A DNA stretch of 64,000 nucleotides from assembly GCA_022482495.1 (NCBI GenBank), contig JAKVPA010000006.1:1-64000 (forward strand). The letters are read 5' to 3'. This DNA is from Sphaerochaeta sp. (GTDB lineage Bacteria; Spirochaetota; Spirochaetia; Sphaerochaetales; Sphaerochaetaceae). Positions 35,693 through 44,448 of the stretch are shown here, one piece after another. A model generated the notes under the pieces. It ran no database searches, was not told the DNA's origin, and saw nothing but the letters and a program-made list of their open reading frames with translations. Made by a program: the position numbers and the translations under genes. Numbering within the stretch: position 1 is the stretch's first letter; the number at the start of each line of letters is the position of its first letter.

Positions 35693-36580
35693 ATGCTGAT
35701 TCTGTTGTGTGACGCGTTCGACGCTTCAATGCCCAGGAAATTGGAGCGTTTCGGGGAAGTGACCAGCGACATGGCGCGTCTCGGGGAAGCCGAGGTCGTG
35801 TTGGTGCGGAGCAAAACGAAATGTACCCGTGAATTCATCGACAAGGCTCCGAAGCTCAAGCTGATCATCCGGGGAGGGGTCGGGATCGACAACATCGACA
35901 AGGCGTATGCCGAAAGCAAAGGGATCATCGTGCACAACACCCCGAAGTCCTCAGCGATCGCCGTCGCCGAATTGACGTTCTCCCTGATGCTTTCCGTACC
36001 CAACCATCTTCTGCGTTACCACAACGGACTGAAGGAAGGGCAGTGGCTGAAGAAGGAAAAACGGACGGAGCTGTACGGGAAGACGCTCTGCCTGTTCGGA
36101 ATCGGACACATCGGCAGTGAGGTCGCCCTGCGGGCCAAGGCGTTCGGGATGAACGTCGTCGCCTATGACAGGAACAAAAACAAGACAAGCCCGTATGCGA
36201 CCATCGTCGCGAGCCCCGAGGTCGCGGTGAAGGATGCTGACTATATTTCGCTGCACATACCACTCACCGATGAGACCCGTGGGATGATCAACAAGACATT
36301 GCTGGACCATTGCGAGAAGAAGCCGGTGGTGATCAACACCTGCAGGGCGCTGGTGGTCAACGAGGCGGACATGATCGAGATGCTGCACAGCGGGCAGGTT
36401 GCATGGTACTGCACCGATGTCTGGCCGAGTGATCCTCCCGCGGCGGATGACCCGCTGTTGAAGGAAGAGCATGTGACGTTCACTCCGCATGTGGGAGCGA
36501 ACAGCGAGGAGAACCTGCTGAGGATCGGAAATGAGACGTGTGATTTGCTTGAACAATTTCAGAAGGAGGGAAAAATCTGA
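35693..36580 (+). CDS. serA: D-isomer 2-hydroxyacid dehydrogenase, probable phosphoglycerate dehydrogenase
   Basis: First step of serine synthesis, oxidising 3-phosphoglycerate. 295 residues, the short form without a C-terminal ACT domain. Signatures: LIIRGGVGIDNIDKAYAESKG, the Rossmann LCLFGIGHIGSEVALRAKAFGM, VINTCRALVVNEADMI (catalytic Arg), and FTPHVGANSEENLLRIG (catalytic His). AAGGAAGG precedes ATG 35693. Its stop overlaps the serC start (TGATG), which strongly supports PGDH over other hydroxyacid substrates. Confidence 0.92.
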   Translation: MLILLCDAFDASMPRKLERFGEVTSDMARLGEAEVVLVRSKTKCTREFIDKAPKLKLIIRGGVGIDNIDKAYAESKGIIVHNTPKSSAIAVAELTFSLMLSVPNHLLRYHNGLKEGQWLKKEKRTELYGKTLCLFGIGHIGSEVALRAKAFGMNVVAYDRNKNKTSPYATIVASPEVAVKDADYISLHIPLTDETRGMINKTLLDHCEKKPVVINTCRALVVNEADMIEMLHSGQVAWYCTDVWPSDPPAADDPLLKEEHVTFTPHVGANSEENLLRIGNETCDLLEQFQKEGKI

Positions 36581-37668
36581 TGGCACGCAAGAAAATCTTT
36601 TTCGCCGGCCCGTCCGTGTTGCCGGTTGAAGTATTGGAACAACTGAGGGACCAGCTGGTCGATTACCAGGGCAAAGGCCTTTCCATGCTGGAAGCCAGCC
36701 ACCGGGGTGGCATGTTCGAGGAGATGTACGACCAGTGTCTGGCGACGATCCGCGACGTGTACCACATTCCTGAGGATTACGACGTGTACTTCCTGGGAGG
36801 CGGCGCGACGCTGCAGTTCACCATGATTCCGATGAACTTCCTCAAACCGGGTACGGTGGCTGATTACCTGAAGAGTGGCACCTGGTCCAATAAAGCGGTT
36901 GCCGACGCCCAGAAGCTGGGAAAGGTCAACCTGTATTTTGATGGTACCGAAGGGAAATACACGACGCTCCCCGATCCCAAGACGGTGCGTCCTTCTTCTC
37001 CGGCTTCCAGTTATCTGTACCTCTGCTCCAACGAAACGATCGGAGGCATCGAGTGGCAGTCGTTCCCTGAGTATCAGGAGGATGTTCCGATGATCGCCGA
37101 CATGTCCAGCGATTTCTTCTCCCGCCCAGTTCCTGTGGAGCGTTTCTCCATGATCTACGGTGGTGTCCAGAAGAATCTCGGACCGGCCGGCGCCACGTTG
37201 ATCATCATGAAGAAGTCACTGCTGGAGCGGCAGAACCCCAACATGACGGCGTACATGGATTACAAACTCCACGCCAAGGACAAGGGGTTGTACAACACGC
37301 CACCGGTATTCTCCATCTGGGCGGTGAGTCTGGTGATGGATTGGATCAAGAAGAACGGCGGCGTGGAAGCGATGGAGAAGCGCGCCATTGAGAAGAGCTC
37401 GATGGTGTACCAGGTCATCGATTCCAGTCCGTTCTGGAGATGCCCGGTGGACAAGAAGGTCCGCAGCCGGATGAACGTCGTCTTCCGTCTTCCCAGTGAA
37501 GAACTGGAGGCGAAATTCGTCGAGGAATCCAAAGCGGCCGGCATGCTTGGACTGAAGGGCCATCGAAGCGTGGGAGGCCTCAGGGCAAGCCTGTACAACG
37601 CCTGCCCGAAGGAAGACGTCGTCGCGCTTTGCGAGTTCATGAAGGATTTTGAACGACGGAACGGCTGA
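36580..37668 (+). CDS. serC: Phosphoserine aminotransferase
   Basis: PLP enzyme for the second step of serine synthesis. 362 residues. FFAGPSVLPVEVLEQLRDQL, GKGLSMLEASHRGGMFEEM, VYFLGGGATLQFTMIPMNF, and the Schiff-base lysine in YGGVQKNLGPAGATL. The C-terminal GHRSVGGLRASLYNACP motif is standard. Translationally coupled to serA. No phosphoserine phosphatase is seen. Confidence 0.96.
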   Translation: MARKKIFFAGPSVLPVEVLEQLRDQLVDYQGKGLSMLEASHRGGMFEEMYDQCLATIRDVYHIPEDYDVYFLGGGATLQFTMIPMNFLKPGTVADYLKSGTWSNKAVADAQKLGKVNLYFDGTEGKYTTLPDPKTVRPSSPASSYLYLCSNETIGGIEWQSFPEYQEDVPMIADMSSDFFSRPVPVERFSMIYGGVQKNLGPAGATLIIMKKSLLERQNPNMTAYMDYKLHAKDKGLYNTPPVFSIWAVSLVMDWIKKNGGVEAMEKRAIEKSSMVYQVIDSSPFWRCPVDKKVRSRMNVVFRLPSEELEAKFVEESKAAGMLGLKGHRSVGGLRASLYNACPKEDVVALCEFMKDFERRNG

Positions 37669-37679
37669 TAGAGGGAAAT

Positions 37680-37701
37680 GTGCGGCGGATTTCCGCCGCA
37701 C
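37680..37701 (+). promoter_or_regulatory. Inverted repeat between serC and the Lrp-type gene
   Basis: Ten-base perfect arms GTGCGGCGGA/TCCGCCGCAC around TT. No T tract follows, so it is not a normal terminator. It may act as an mRNA 3' stabiliser, attenuator or protein site. Confidence 0.5.
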
Positions 37702-37769
37702 CTGTCAGCCTGGATGGAGAGAACATGTGAAGGAGGAAAGCCCGCCTCAGAGCGGTGGGCGGAATGCTC

Positions 37770-38228
37770 ATGAAAACAAAAATGGACGATACCAACAAGG
37801 CGATCATCCAGCAACTTTCTTCCGATGGAAGGAAAGCCTTTTCCTCAATCAGCGAAGAGCTGGGAATAACGGAAAACACCGTACGCACCCGGGTTTCGAA
37901 GCTGGTCGCAGACCAGACGATGCAGATCACCAGTCTGGTGAATCCCGAAGCGCTTCCCGGCTCCCAGGTCGTTTTCATGGGGGTGAAGCTTTCCACGCTG
38001 GATCTGGAAAGGAAGGCGAAGGAGTTTTTCAAACTGCGCGGTGTGATGAACGTGGTTGTCGTCACCGGGCGGTATGATTTGATCGTCCAGGTATTGCTTT
38101 CCGAAGAGGAAGGTCTGTCCCTGTTGGATTTCTTCAAAAAGGAACTGGACAATATCACGGAGATCGCTGATGTGGAGACGTTCGTGGTGTACCAGTCCCA
38201 CAATTACTGGATACCGTATATCCTGTAA
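37770..38228 (+). CDS. Lrp/AsnC-family transcriptional regulator
   Basis: 152 residues. N-terminal winged helix-turn-helix (MDDTNKAIIQQLSSDGRKAF, ISEELGITENTVRTRVSKLV), then a RAM ligand-binding domain (LERKAKEFFKLRGVMNVVVV, TGRYDLIVQVLL). Such proteins bind amino acids and control their metabolism, and its place after serA-serC suggests it senses an amino acid of that pathway. Start chosen as ATG 37770 after GGCGGA; in-frame GTG 37755 and ATG 37764 are alternatives. Confidence 0.88.
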   Translation: MKTKMDDTNKAIIQQLSSDGRKAFSSISEELGITENTVRTRVSKLVADQTMQITSLVNPEALPGSQVVFMGVKLSTLDLERKAKEFFKLRGVMNVVVVTGRYDLIVQVLLSEEEGLSLLDFFKKELDNITEIADVETFVVYQSHNYWIPYIL

Positions 38229-38265
38229 GAATTCCACGAAAAAATAATAACCATACAAGTTTAGA

Positions 38266-38307
38266 ATAGGAGTGATAATTAACACTATCATTCCTATATT
38301 TTTTTTA
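38266..38307 (+). terminator. Rho-independent terminator after the Lrp-type gene
   Basis: Twelve-base stem ATAGGAGTGATA/TATCATTCCTAT (one mismatch or G-T pair) followed by a T tract of eight. Confidence 0.85.
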
Positions 38308-38460
38308 TAATAAACGATATAAGAAACGTATAGGAAAAAGTGCGTCTCAAAAGGAACTGGAGATGTTGTTCGCTGCCGGTTTTTGCCTTGTCGTGCCAGG
38401 AAACGTAACCTTTTTGCTCCGCCCGTTGTTTTGGCTGATAGACGAAGGACGGAAACGGAT

Positions 38461-38667
38461 ATGACGGAAAACACGGAAAACCGCGACGAAAAGAATTGGT
38501 TTGACCGGAAACCCACCCGGTACCTGCTCATCGCGGTGGCGATGGTGCTGGTGCTTGTCGCCGTCTATTTCGGTACCAAGGGCAAGCGTGCCGAGCTTGC
38601 CTCGGTGGTTGCCCGTACGGCTTTCTGTTCCCAGACGGTTTCCATCTCCGGTCCGTCACGAGTGTAG
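38461..38667 (+). pseudogene. Truncated N-terminus of an efflux membrane-fusion protein
   Basis: 68 residues: a charged N-terminus, one transmembrane helix (YLLIAVAMVLVLVAVYFG), then ELASVVARTAFCSQTVSISG, which resembles the first strand of MacA/HlyD-type adaptors just past their membrane anchor (usually ...QTVSxSG). It stops right there. The remaining ~300 residues of such a protein are absent; a flavodoxin-like gene begins ~50 bases on. AAGGACGG precedes the ATG. It could also be a genuine small membrane protein. Confidence 0.45.
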
Positions 38668-38719
38668 ACAAGCGCATCCCTTGTGGTGATGCCATATCGT
38701 TCCAAACGGAGGAATCCTG

Positions 38720-39403
38720 ATACGCGTCACCGTCGTATACGGACAGAATCATCACGGAAACACCTGGAGCCTGACTCAGTTGCTTCTCTCTCATCTTGTC
38801 TTTGATCCCACTGAAATCCAGGAATTCACTTTGACCGGCATCCGGGCGTGTGTGGGATGCCTCTCCTGCATTACGAACGATGAGCGTCTTTGCCCAAACC
38901 AGGCGTTCGTCCAACCGATCATCCAGGCGATCGAGCAAGCCGATGTCGTGGTCTTCGCCTCCCCGACGTACTGTTTCGGCATGACCGGTCAGATGAAAGA
39001 GTTGTGTGACCATTTCGTCTACCGGTGGATGAGCCATCGCCCCGCCGACATGCGGCGGAAGATCGGGGTGGCGGTCACCACCGCTGCGGGTGGAGGGGCA
39101 AAGGCCGCGGCAAAGGAAATCGCCCGTCAGTTCCGGTGGTGGTCGGTCGGGGAGATCCATTTGCTTCCCTTCCTCATCCAGGCGGAGAAGTGGGATGCCA
39201 TATCATCCAAGCGGAAATTGGGCATCCAGCGTCGGACGGAACGTCTTGCCCGGAGGATCAACCAAACGGCGGGTCACGCCCGTCAGAACATACCGGGCCG
39301 TTTCCTGTTTTTTGTGATGGGGTTGATGATGCGTCACAACGATTGGAATCCGGTGGACGCCGCTTGGTGGAAGGAGCGGTATCAAGGGTCCGGGAATCGT
39401 TGA
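38720..39403 (+). CDS. Flavodoxin-fold NAD(P)H-dependent reductase, with non-standard start codon
   Basis: About 227 residues. The first strand RVTVVYGQNHHGNTWSLTQL is typical FMN-binding flavodoxin fold, followed by a Cys cluster (CVGCLSC...LCPNQ) as in iron-sulfur flavoproteins, VVVFASPTYCFGMTGQMKELCDHF, and a C-terminal helical part. The frame opens after a stop at 38687. The codon where ATG is expected (38720, seven bases after GGAGG) is ATA, and CTG precedes it. The first standard start, TTG 38780, would delete the FMN-binding strand. Overlaps the convergent HD-GYP gene by 22 bases. Confidence 0.75.
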   Translation: MRVTVVYGQNHHGNTWSLTQLLLSHLVFDPTEIQEFTLTGIRACVGCLSCITNDERLCPNQAFVQPIIQAIEQADVVVFASPTYCFGMTGQMKELCDHFVYRWMSHRPADMRRKIGVAVTTAAGGGAKAAAKEIARQFRWWSVGEIHLLPFLIQAEKWDAISSKRKLGIQRRTERLARRINQTAGHARQNIPGRFLFFVMGLMMRHNDWNPVDAAWWKERYQGSGNR

Positions 39404-40743
39404 GCGACAGCGACCAACGAAGGATATGCCTGGAGAAACACCTGTACGACGGCAGGATCAAACTGTGTTCCTGATCCCTTGAGAATGACCTCTCTGCCTG
39501 TCTCAAACGGGCGTGCCGGATGGTAGCTCCGTTTGGCCGTCACGGCATCGAACACATCCGCCACGCTGGTGATCCGCGCGGAAAGGGCGACCTCCCTACC
39601 TTTCCTGCCTTGGAGGTATCCCGTCCCATCCCAACGCTCATGATGTTCCCGAGCGATGGTTCTTGCAGAGGCAAGAATGGATCCGTGGACGCCAGAGAGC
39701 AACTGGTCCCCGAACGCCACATGTTGCTGGATGATGCGGTATTCTTCCGGAGAAAGAGGGCCTGGCTTGTCCAGAATCTCTGAGGGGATCATCAGCTTGC
39801 CGATGTCATGCATCATGGAAGCCACGCGGAGCGTCTCCACGTCACCTTTCCGGAATCCCATCGTACGCGCCAGAACCCGTACATACTCGGAGACGCGTCG
39901 TACATGCTGTCCTGTCTGTCCGCTTTTCGACTCAACCATCTGGGCAAGAGAGAAGATCACTTGCTCCTGCGCATCCGTGGCCAACTTCGCCAGGGTGAGG
40001 TTGCGTGTGTTTGTACCTATGAGTTCCCGTCGTTTCTTTTCTCCTTCAAACATGCTTCGGAAGAAAAAGAGCATCATGGCGAACATGGAAACGCCGATGA
40101 TGGCAAGCCAGAGCCGGATGAACCAATGGGGGACGACGGCATTCCCCAGGGCATCATCTGGGAGATACAACGTCCAGTTCAGCACCACGTTCGTACCGAT
40201 TGCCGTGCCGAGTGCCAGATCCATCCGACGGAACGACAGAGCATCATTGGTATGGTCGCTGAGGGTGATGATGTCGTCGCGAAACAGAAAATACCAGATC
40301 AACGCAAAGAGGAAGAACACAGGAACAAACACTTCCGGTCGGGTGGAAACCAACTGGGCGTCGAAATAAATGACCCACAGCATGCCATAGACGAAAAAAC
40401 AATGTGCCTTGGGTTGACGGACAAGGCGTGCGTACAAAGAGACCGCCCCGTACATCGGAGTGGCGAACACCACCAGCCGAAGCACCAAACCCTGGACCAC
40501 TTGGGAAAGTTTTGAGGGGGAAATGGCGGAGAAACGGATGACGCGTGAGAGGAGGACCAAAAGGAAGTCGCACCCCAGCATGTACATGAAAGGAGAAATG
40601 AAAAGGAGCCCCGTATAATAGGAAAACCCCCGTTGGGGTGCCTTGATGCCAAAACAACGATTGTTGCTGTACAGGAAGAACACGGTCGTCGCGAGCAGCC
40701 CGATCAATGTGGAAAGGAGATTGTCTCCCACAAACGTCAGCAT
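39382..40743 (-). CDS. Membrane HD-GYP phosphodiesterase-like protein
   Basis: 453 residues. Roughly seven or eight N-terminal transmembrane helices (to about residue 235), then an HD-GYP domain: SKSGQTGQHVRRVSEYVRVL, the HD pair in MMHDIGKLMIPSEILDKPG, EHHERWDGTGYLQGRKG (the GYP-equivalent GYL), and ITSVADVFDAVTAKRSYHPA. Such domains hydrolyse cyclic di-GMP; the GYP triad reads GYL here, so activity is not certain. Its promoter predicts a leaderless mRNA. Confidence 0.9.
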   Translation of the reverse strand: MLTFVGDNLLSTLIGLLATTVFFLYSNNRCFGIKAPQRGFSYYTGLLFISPFMYMLGCDFLLVLLSRVIRFSAISPSKLSQVVQGLVLRLVVFATPMYGAVSLYARLVRQPKAHCFFVYGMLWVIYFDAQLVSTRPEVFVPVFFLFALIWYFLFRDDIITLSDHTNDALSFRRMDLALGTAIGTNVVLNWTLYLPDDALGNAVVPHWFIRLWLAIIGVSMFAMMLFFFRSMFEGEKKRRELIGTNTRNLTLAKLATDAQEQVIFSLAQMVESKSGQTGQHVRRVSEYVRVLARTMGFRKGDVETLRVASMMHDIGKLMIPSEILDKPGPLSPEEYRIIQQHVAFGDQLLSGVHGSILASARTIAREHHERWDGTGYLQGRKGREVALSARITSVADVFDAVTAKRSYHPARPFETGREVILKGSGTQFDPAVVQVFLQAYPSLVAVAQRFPDP

Positions 40744-40749
40744 GGTTTG

Positions 40750-40778
40750 ATCATATCATGATTGATGCGTCACGGCAA
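40750..40778 (-). promoter_or_regulatory. Promoter of the HD-GYP gene, predicted leaderless
   Basis: On the minus strand: TTGCCG, 17 bases, TATGAT, six bases, ATG at 40743. This is one of the best examples of the pattern. Confidence 0.6.
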
Positions 40779-40840
40779 TTTTCCTGTACCCATTCCCCAA
40801 ATCCCCCAACTGTGCTACCATGGCTCGGTTGGAATTACCT

Positions 40841-42688
40841 ATGATCAAACAAAATGAAAAGATTCGAAACATCGCCATCATCGCCCACGTCGACCACGGC
40901 AAAACCACGTTGGTTGACGCGCTGTTCCGCCAGAGCGGCATCATCTCCAAAACCGGAGAGGAACGGATCATGGACAGTGGCGATATTGAGCGGGAGCGTG
41001 GCATCACCATCAACGCGAAAAACTGCGCCATCCATTACAAAGGGGTGAAGATCAACATCATCGACACTCCGGGACATGCCGATTTCGGCGGGGAGGTGGA
41101 GCGAGGATTATCCATGGTGGATGGTGTCGTCCTGTTGGTCGACGCCGCGGAAGGCCCGCTCCCCCAGACGAGATTCGTCCTGGAGAAGGCGCTGGAAAAG
41201 CACCTGCCTCCGATCATCGTCATCAATAAGGTCGATCGTCCGGACGCGCAGCCGAAACAGACGCTGGATGCCGTATACGACCTGCTCTTGGAGCTCTCCA
41301 ACGATGAGAAACTGCTGGACGCTCCGGTGTTCTATGCCATCGGAAAAGCGGGGAAATGCGGGCTGGAACCGGATAAACTGGAAGACAACATGAAGTTGCT
41401 GTTCGATTCCATCCTTTCCTATATTCCCGCGCCATCCTATGACGACCAGGAACCGTTCCAGATGTTGGTGTCCGATCTCTCCTACAATGACTTTTTGGGG
41501 AGACTTGCCATTGGCAAAGTGATCAACGGCAGCGCGAATACCAATGATCCCTTGGTCTGCATGGTGGAGAGCGGAGCGCGGGAACCATTGCGTGTCACTC
41601 GGCTTCAGGCGTATGACGGACCGACATTCCACGAGACGACGGACGTTGAACCGGGAGACATCATCGTGCTTTCCGGCATTGACAACGTCAACATCGGAGA
41701 CACGATCTGCAACGCCAGTTATCCGAAGGCGTTGCCACGCATCAAGGTGGATGAACCGACGGTTTCGATGTTGTTCTGCAAGAACATCAGTCCGTTGGCA
41801 GGCAAGGAAGGAAAGAACGTCACCGTGGCGAAGATCGGCGAGTATCTCCGCAGGGAAGCCCTCCGCAACGTTTCCATCCGTGTGGAACACAACCAGGATG
41901 AAACCTACACCGTCAAAGGACGGGGTGAGTTCCAGCTGGCCATCATCGTGGAACAGATGCGCAGGCAGGGATACGAACTCTGTGTCGGACGTCCGAAAGT
42001 CCTGTTCCATCAGAATGAGAAAGGAGAAAAGACCGAGCCGATCGAGACGCTGACCATCGACTGCCCGGAAGAGTTCTCCGGTATCGTCATGGACAAACTG
42101 TCCAAACGGAAAGCGTTGATGAGCGACATCACCTATAACGGGAAAGGAAGGGTGAAGATCACCTTTGACGTTCCGACCCGTGGGTTGATCGGCTATCATG
42201 ACGAGTTCCTTACGGATACCCATGGACTGGGGATCATGTACAGCTATTTCAAAGGCTATGGACCGTACCGCGGGGATTTCCCGGAACGGGTCAATGGAAG
42301 CCTTGTCTGTGATCGTGATGGAGTTGCCGTGCCGTACGGCATGTGGGAGCTGGAGGATCGTGGCAGATGGTTCATTCTGCCGGGAGATCCCGTGTATGAA
42401 GGGGAAGTGGTCGGGGAGCGGAACCGTGACCTTGACTTGAACCTTAATCCAACACGGACAAAGCATCTGACCAACCTTCGTGCCTCCGGGCATGATGACG
42501 CCGTCACGTTGACCCCGATCCAACGTCCTACGTTGGAGCAGGCGATCCAGTTCATCAAGGATGATGAGTTGGTTGAAGTGACGCCGCTGTCCATACGGAT
42601 GTGCAAGAAGATTCTCAACTGCCAGCAACGCAAGATTTTTGAGAACCGTGGGGAAATCCCATCATTCCTGCTCAACGGAAAAAGCTGA
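40841..42688 (+). CDS. typA: Ribosome-associated GTPase TypA/BipA
   Basis: 615 residues. Translational GTPase: G1 [15 protein letters not shown]2 region [16 protein letters not shown]3 [16 protein letters not shown]4 [11 protein letters not shown]. Domain III shows [20 protein letters not shown], and the BipA-specific C-terminus includes [20 protein letters not shown] and [12 protein letters not shown]-like [12 protein letters not shown]. The start [12 protein letters not shown] matches the family; an in-frame ATG at 40820 adds seven residues. The ribosome site is weak for both. A good terminator follows. Confidence 0.95.
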   Translation: MIKQNEKIRNIAIIAHVDHGKTTLVDALFRQSGIISKTGEERIMDSGDIERERGITINAKNCAIHYKGVKINIIDTPGHADFGGEVERGLSMVDGVVLLVDAAEGPLPQTRFVLEKALEKHLPPIIVINKVDRPDAQPKQTLDAVYDLLLELSNDEKLLDAPVFYAIGKAGKCGLEPDKLEDNMKLLFDSILSYIPAPSYDDQEPFQMLVSDLSYNDFLGRLAIGKVINGSANTNDPLVCMVESGAREPLRVTRLQAYDGPTFHETTDVEPGDIIVLSGIDNVNIGDTICNASYPKALPRIKVDEPTVSMLFCKNISPLAGKEGKNVTVAKIGEYLRREALRNVSIRVEHNQDETYTVKGRGEFQLAIIVEQMRRQGYELCVGRPKVLFHQNEKGEKTEPIETLTIDCPEEFSGIVMDKLSKRKALMSDITYNGKGRVKITFDVPTRGLIGYHDEFLTDTHGLGIMYSYFKGYGPYRGDFPERVNGSLVCDRDGVAVPYGMWELEDRGRWFILPGDPVYEGEVVGERNRDLDLNLNPTRTKHLTNLRASGHDDAVTLTPIQRPTLEQAIQFIKDDELVEVTPLSIRMCKKILNCQQRKIFENRGEIPSFLLNGKS

Positions 42689-42711
42689 TTCCGTTTCCAT
42701 CTCGCTTATTC

Positions 42712-42743
42712 GCTCCCGGTGCCTGACCATCGGGAGCTTTTTT
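42712..42743 (+). terminator. Rho-independent terminator of typA
   Basis: GCTCCCG/CGGGAGC stem with a 12-base loop and six T. Confidence 0.85.
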
Positions 42744-43698
42744 ATCCCCAACAACGCTCTGTTTTCCTGTTGTCTACGCTGTTATCTTTGTAATTGTGTT
42801 GATACGTTCTTTATATAATACCTATAAAGGTATATTATAAGAGTAGACAAACAGGTATTTCGTTTGATATCTCAAATGCCAGAAAAAGGACGGGAATCAA
42901 TTTCGAAAACAGAAAATACCTCATGGTTCCTCTACCCACAGGGGGGAACAGATTCGATGAGGTCCGGTAAAACGCAACAGGAATGAGTATCTCGTGGAAA
43001 GGAACAAAAAGAGTGGAAGACATTCTGGGATGTATCCGCATGCAGTCTTCACCAAGGTATCAGATCTTTTCCGTAGACTGCCGAAGATAATCGAATGGCT
43101 GAAATGAAACGTCAAACTCCCACGCTGGGGTGAAAATATGGGGAGGGGATGGAGATAGCCATAGGAAGCGTTACGTACCCAAAAAACGTCATCATCGTTC
43201 ATTGCCATTGCAAGATCGTTTCACATGAGATGCTTACGTAAGGAGAAATAACTTGCCGAGGGAATGATGAATTGTGTCCAAACGGCAGGAACAGAAGTAT
43301 CACCTGAATCACCAATTCTGCGGTCTGACAGATCATCGGTTCCGTACCCTGAAAAGGTTCTGAAGTTTGTATGATCGGATTACGAAAGATCCAAAAACTT
43401 CTCCGATAATCCTCACAAGCGAAGCGTAGGACTTCCTTTCGTTGAAACAGATGAAGGCCTGATTCCGAATCGCATCGCTGAATGGACTATTGCAAACAAG
43501 GAATTGCCTCTGTTGCGGGCAGAAAGCTTTCATATCGGAATCAATGGGAAGTGATGTCGAATACACGGATCAACCAGACAGGTTCAGATTGGGAATTACC
43601 TCTAAGTTGTATGAGGTATGATAAAATCAAAATATGATAGGTACAAAACCAATATAATATTCATACTGAAAGTAAATCAAACCAACTTATTAGGAATA
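42744..43698. other. AT-rich gene-free stretch with possible eroded coding remnants
   Basis: No intact gene is supported. The plus strand holds several short open runs that read like protein: about 42980-43107, whose translation includes GRHSGMYPHAVFTKVSDLFR; 43273-43362, including QKYHLNHQFCGLTDHRFR; and 43437-43555, including LPFVETDEGLIPNRIAEW. They are separated by stops and frame changes, as in a decayed gene of unknown kind. A near-palindrome AATACCT-ATAA-AGGTATA lies near 42818. The minus-strand frame 43333-43566 has no ribosome site or recognisable content. Confidence 0.45.
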
Positions 43699-44448
43699 TC
43701 AATCTAATACGAGAATTACAGGTGCATGGTCAGAACCCATGACATCCATAGCGATGCTGCTTTCCTTGATATGTTCTTTGTATCGATCGCTGACCAACCA
43801 GTAGTCGATCCTCCAACCGATATTGTGCTGGCGTACACCAGGACGGAACGACCACCAGGAATACTGGTCGACGGCATCGGGATGGAGGTATCGGAATGAA
43901 TCGACGAACCCCGCGTCCAGCAACCGGGAAAAACTCTCCCGTTCCTCGTTGGTGTATCCCGCGTTTCCTTCATTGCTCTTGGGATTCCTGATGTCGATCG
44001 GCTGGTGGGCGACGTTCAGGTCCCCACAGATCAAGACAGGTTTTTGTTGGTCAAGTTGAGAGACATATCCGCGGAACGCAGCGTCCCACTCCATGCGCAG
44101 GGACAAACGGGTAAGTTCCCGTTGGCTGTTGGGCGTATAGCAGCATACCACGTAGAAATCCGGATACTCGCAGGTGACGGTCCTTCCTTCATTGTCCAGT
44201 GGATGGCCAATACCATAGCTGACGGACAACGGGACGCTTCGGGAGAGAATCGCGGTGCCGGAATAGCCTTTTTTCTCCGCGTCATGGAAATACGGATGAT
44301 AGGATGCGTCCAGCATGTCCAATTGATCGACCTGGAGTTTTGTTTCCTGGATGCAGAACACGTCGGCGCCGCTTTGGGCGAGATATGCGTCAAATCCTTT
44401 CTTCCGTACGGCCCTGAGGCCGTTGACATTCCAACTGTACAGTTTCAT
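43699..44448 (-). CDS. xth: Exodeoxyribonuclease III / AP endonuclease
   Basis: 249 residues. Endonuclease/exonuclease/phosphatase fold: SWNVNGLRAVRKKGF, the metal Glu in VFCIQETKLQ, GYSGTAILSR, the Tyr/Asp region YTPNSQRELTRLSLRMEWD, CGDLNVAHQPIDIRNPKSN, and the catalytic Asp-His end MGSDHAPVILVLD. GAGG precedes the ATG, which overlaps the asnA stop (TGATG), so the pair is coupled. It repairs abasic sites; the endonuclease III gene near the window start serves the same pathway. Confidence 0.95.
   Translation of the reverse strand: MKLYSWNVNGLRAVRKKGFDAYLAQSGADVFCIQETKLQVDQLDMLDASYHPYFHDAEKKGYSGTAILSRSVPLSVSYGIGHPLDNEGRTVTCEYPDFYVVCCYTPNSQRELTRLSLRMEWDAAFRGYVSQLDQQKPVLICGDLNVAHQPIDIRNPKSNEGNAGYTNEERESFSRLLDAGFVDSFRYLHPDAVDQYSWWSFRPGVRQHNIGWRIDYWLVSDRYKEHIKESSIAMDVMGSDHAPVILVLD

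Noticed and set aside
37680-37701. Terminator of serC
   Set aside because: Strong hairpin but no T tract on either strand; listed as an inverted repeat instead.
43333-43566. 77-codon minus-strand frame
   Set aside because: No ribosome site, no recognisable content, and it lies opposite plus-strand remnants in an AT-rich gap.
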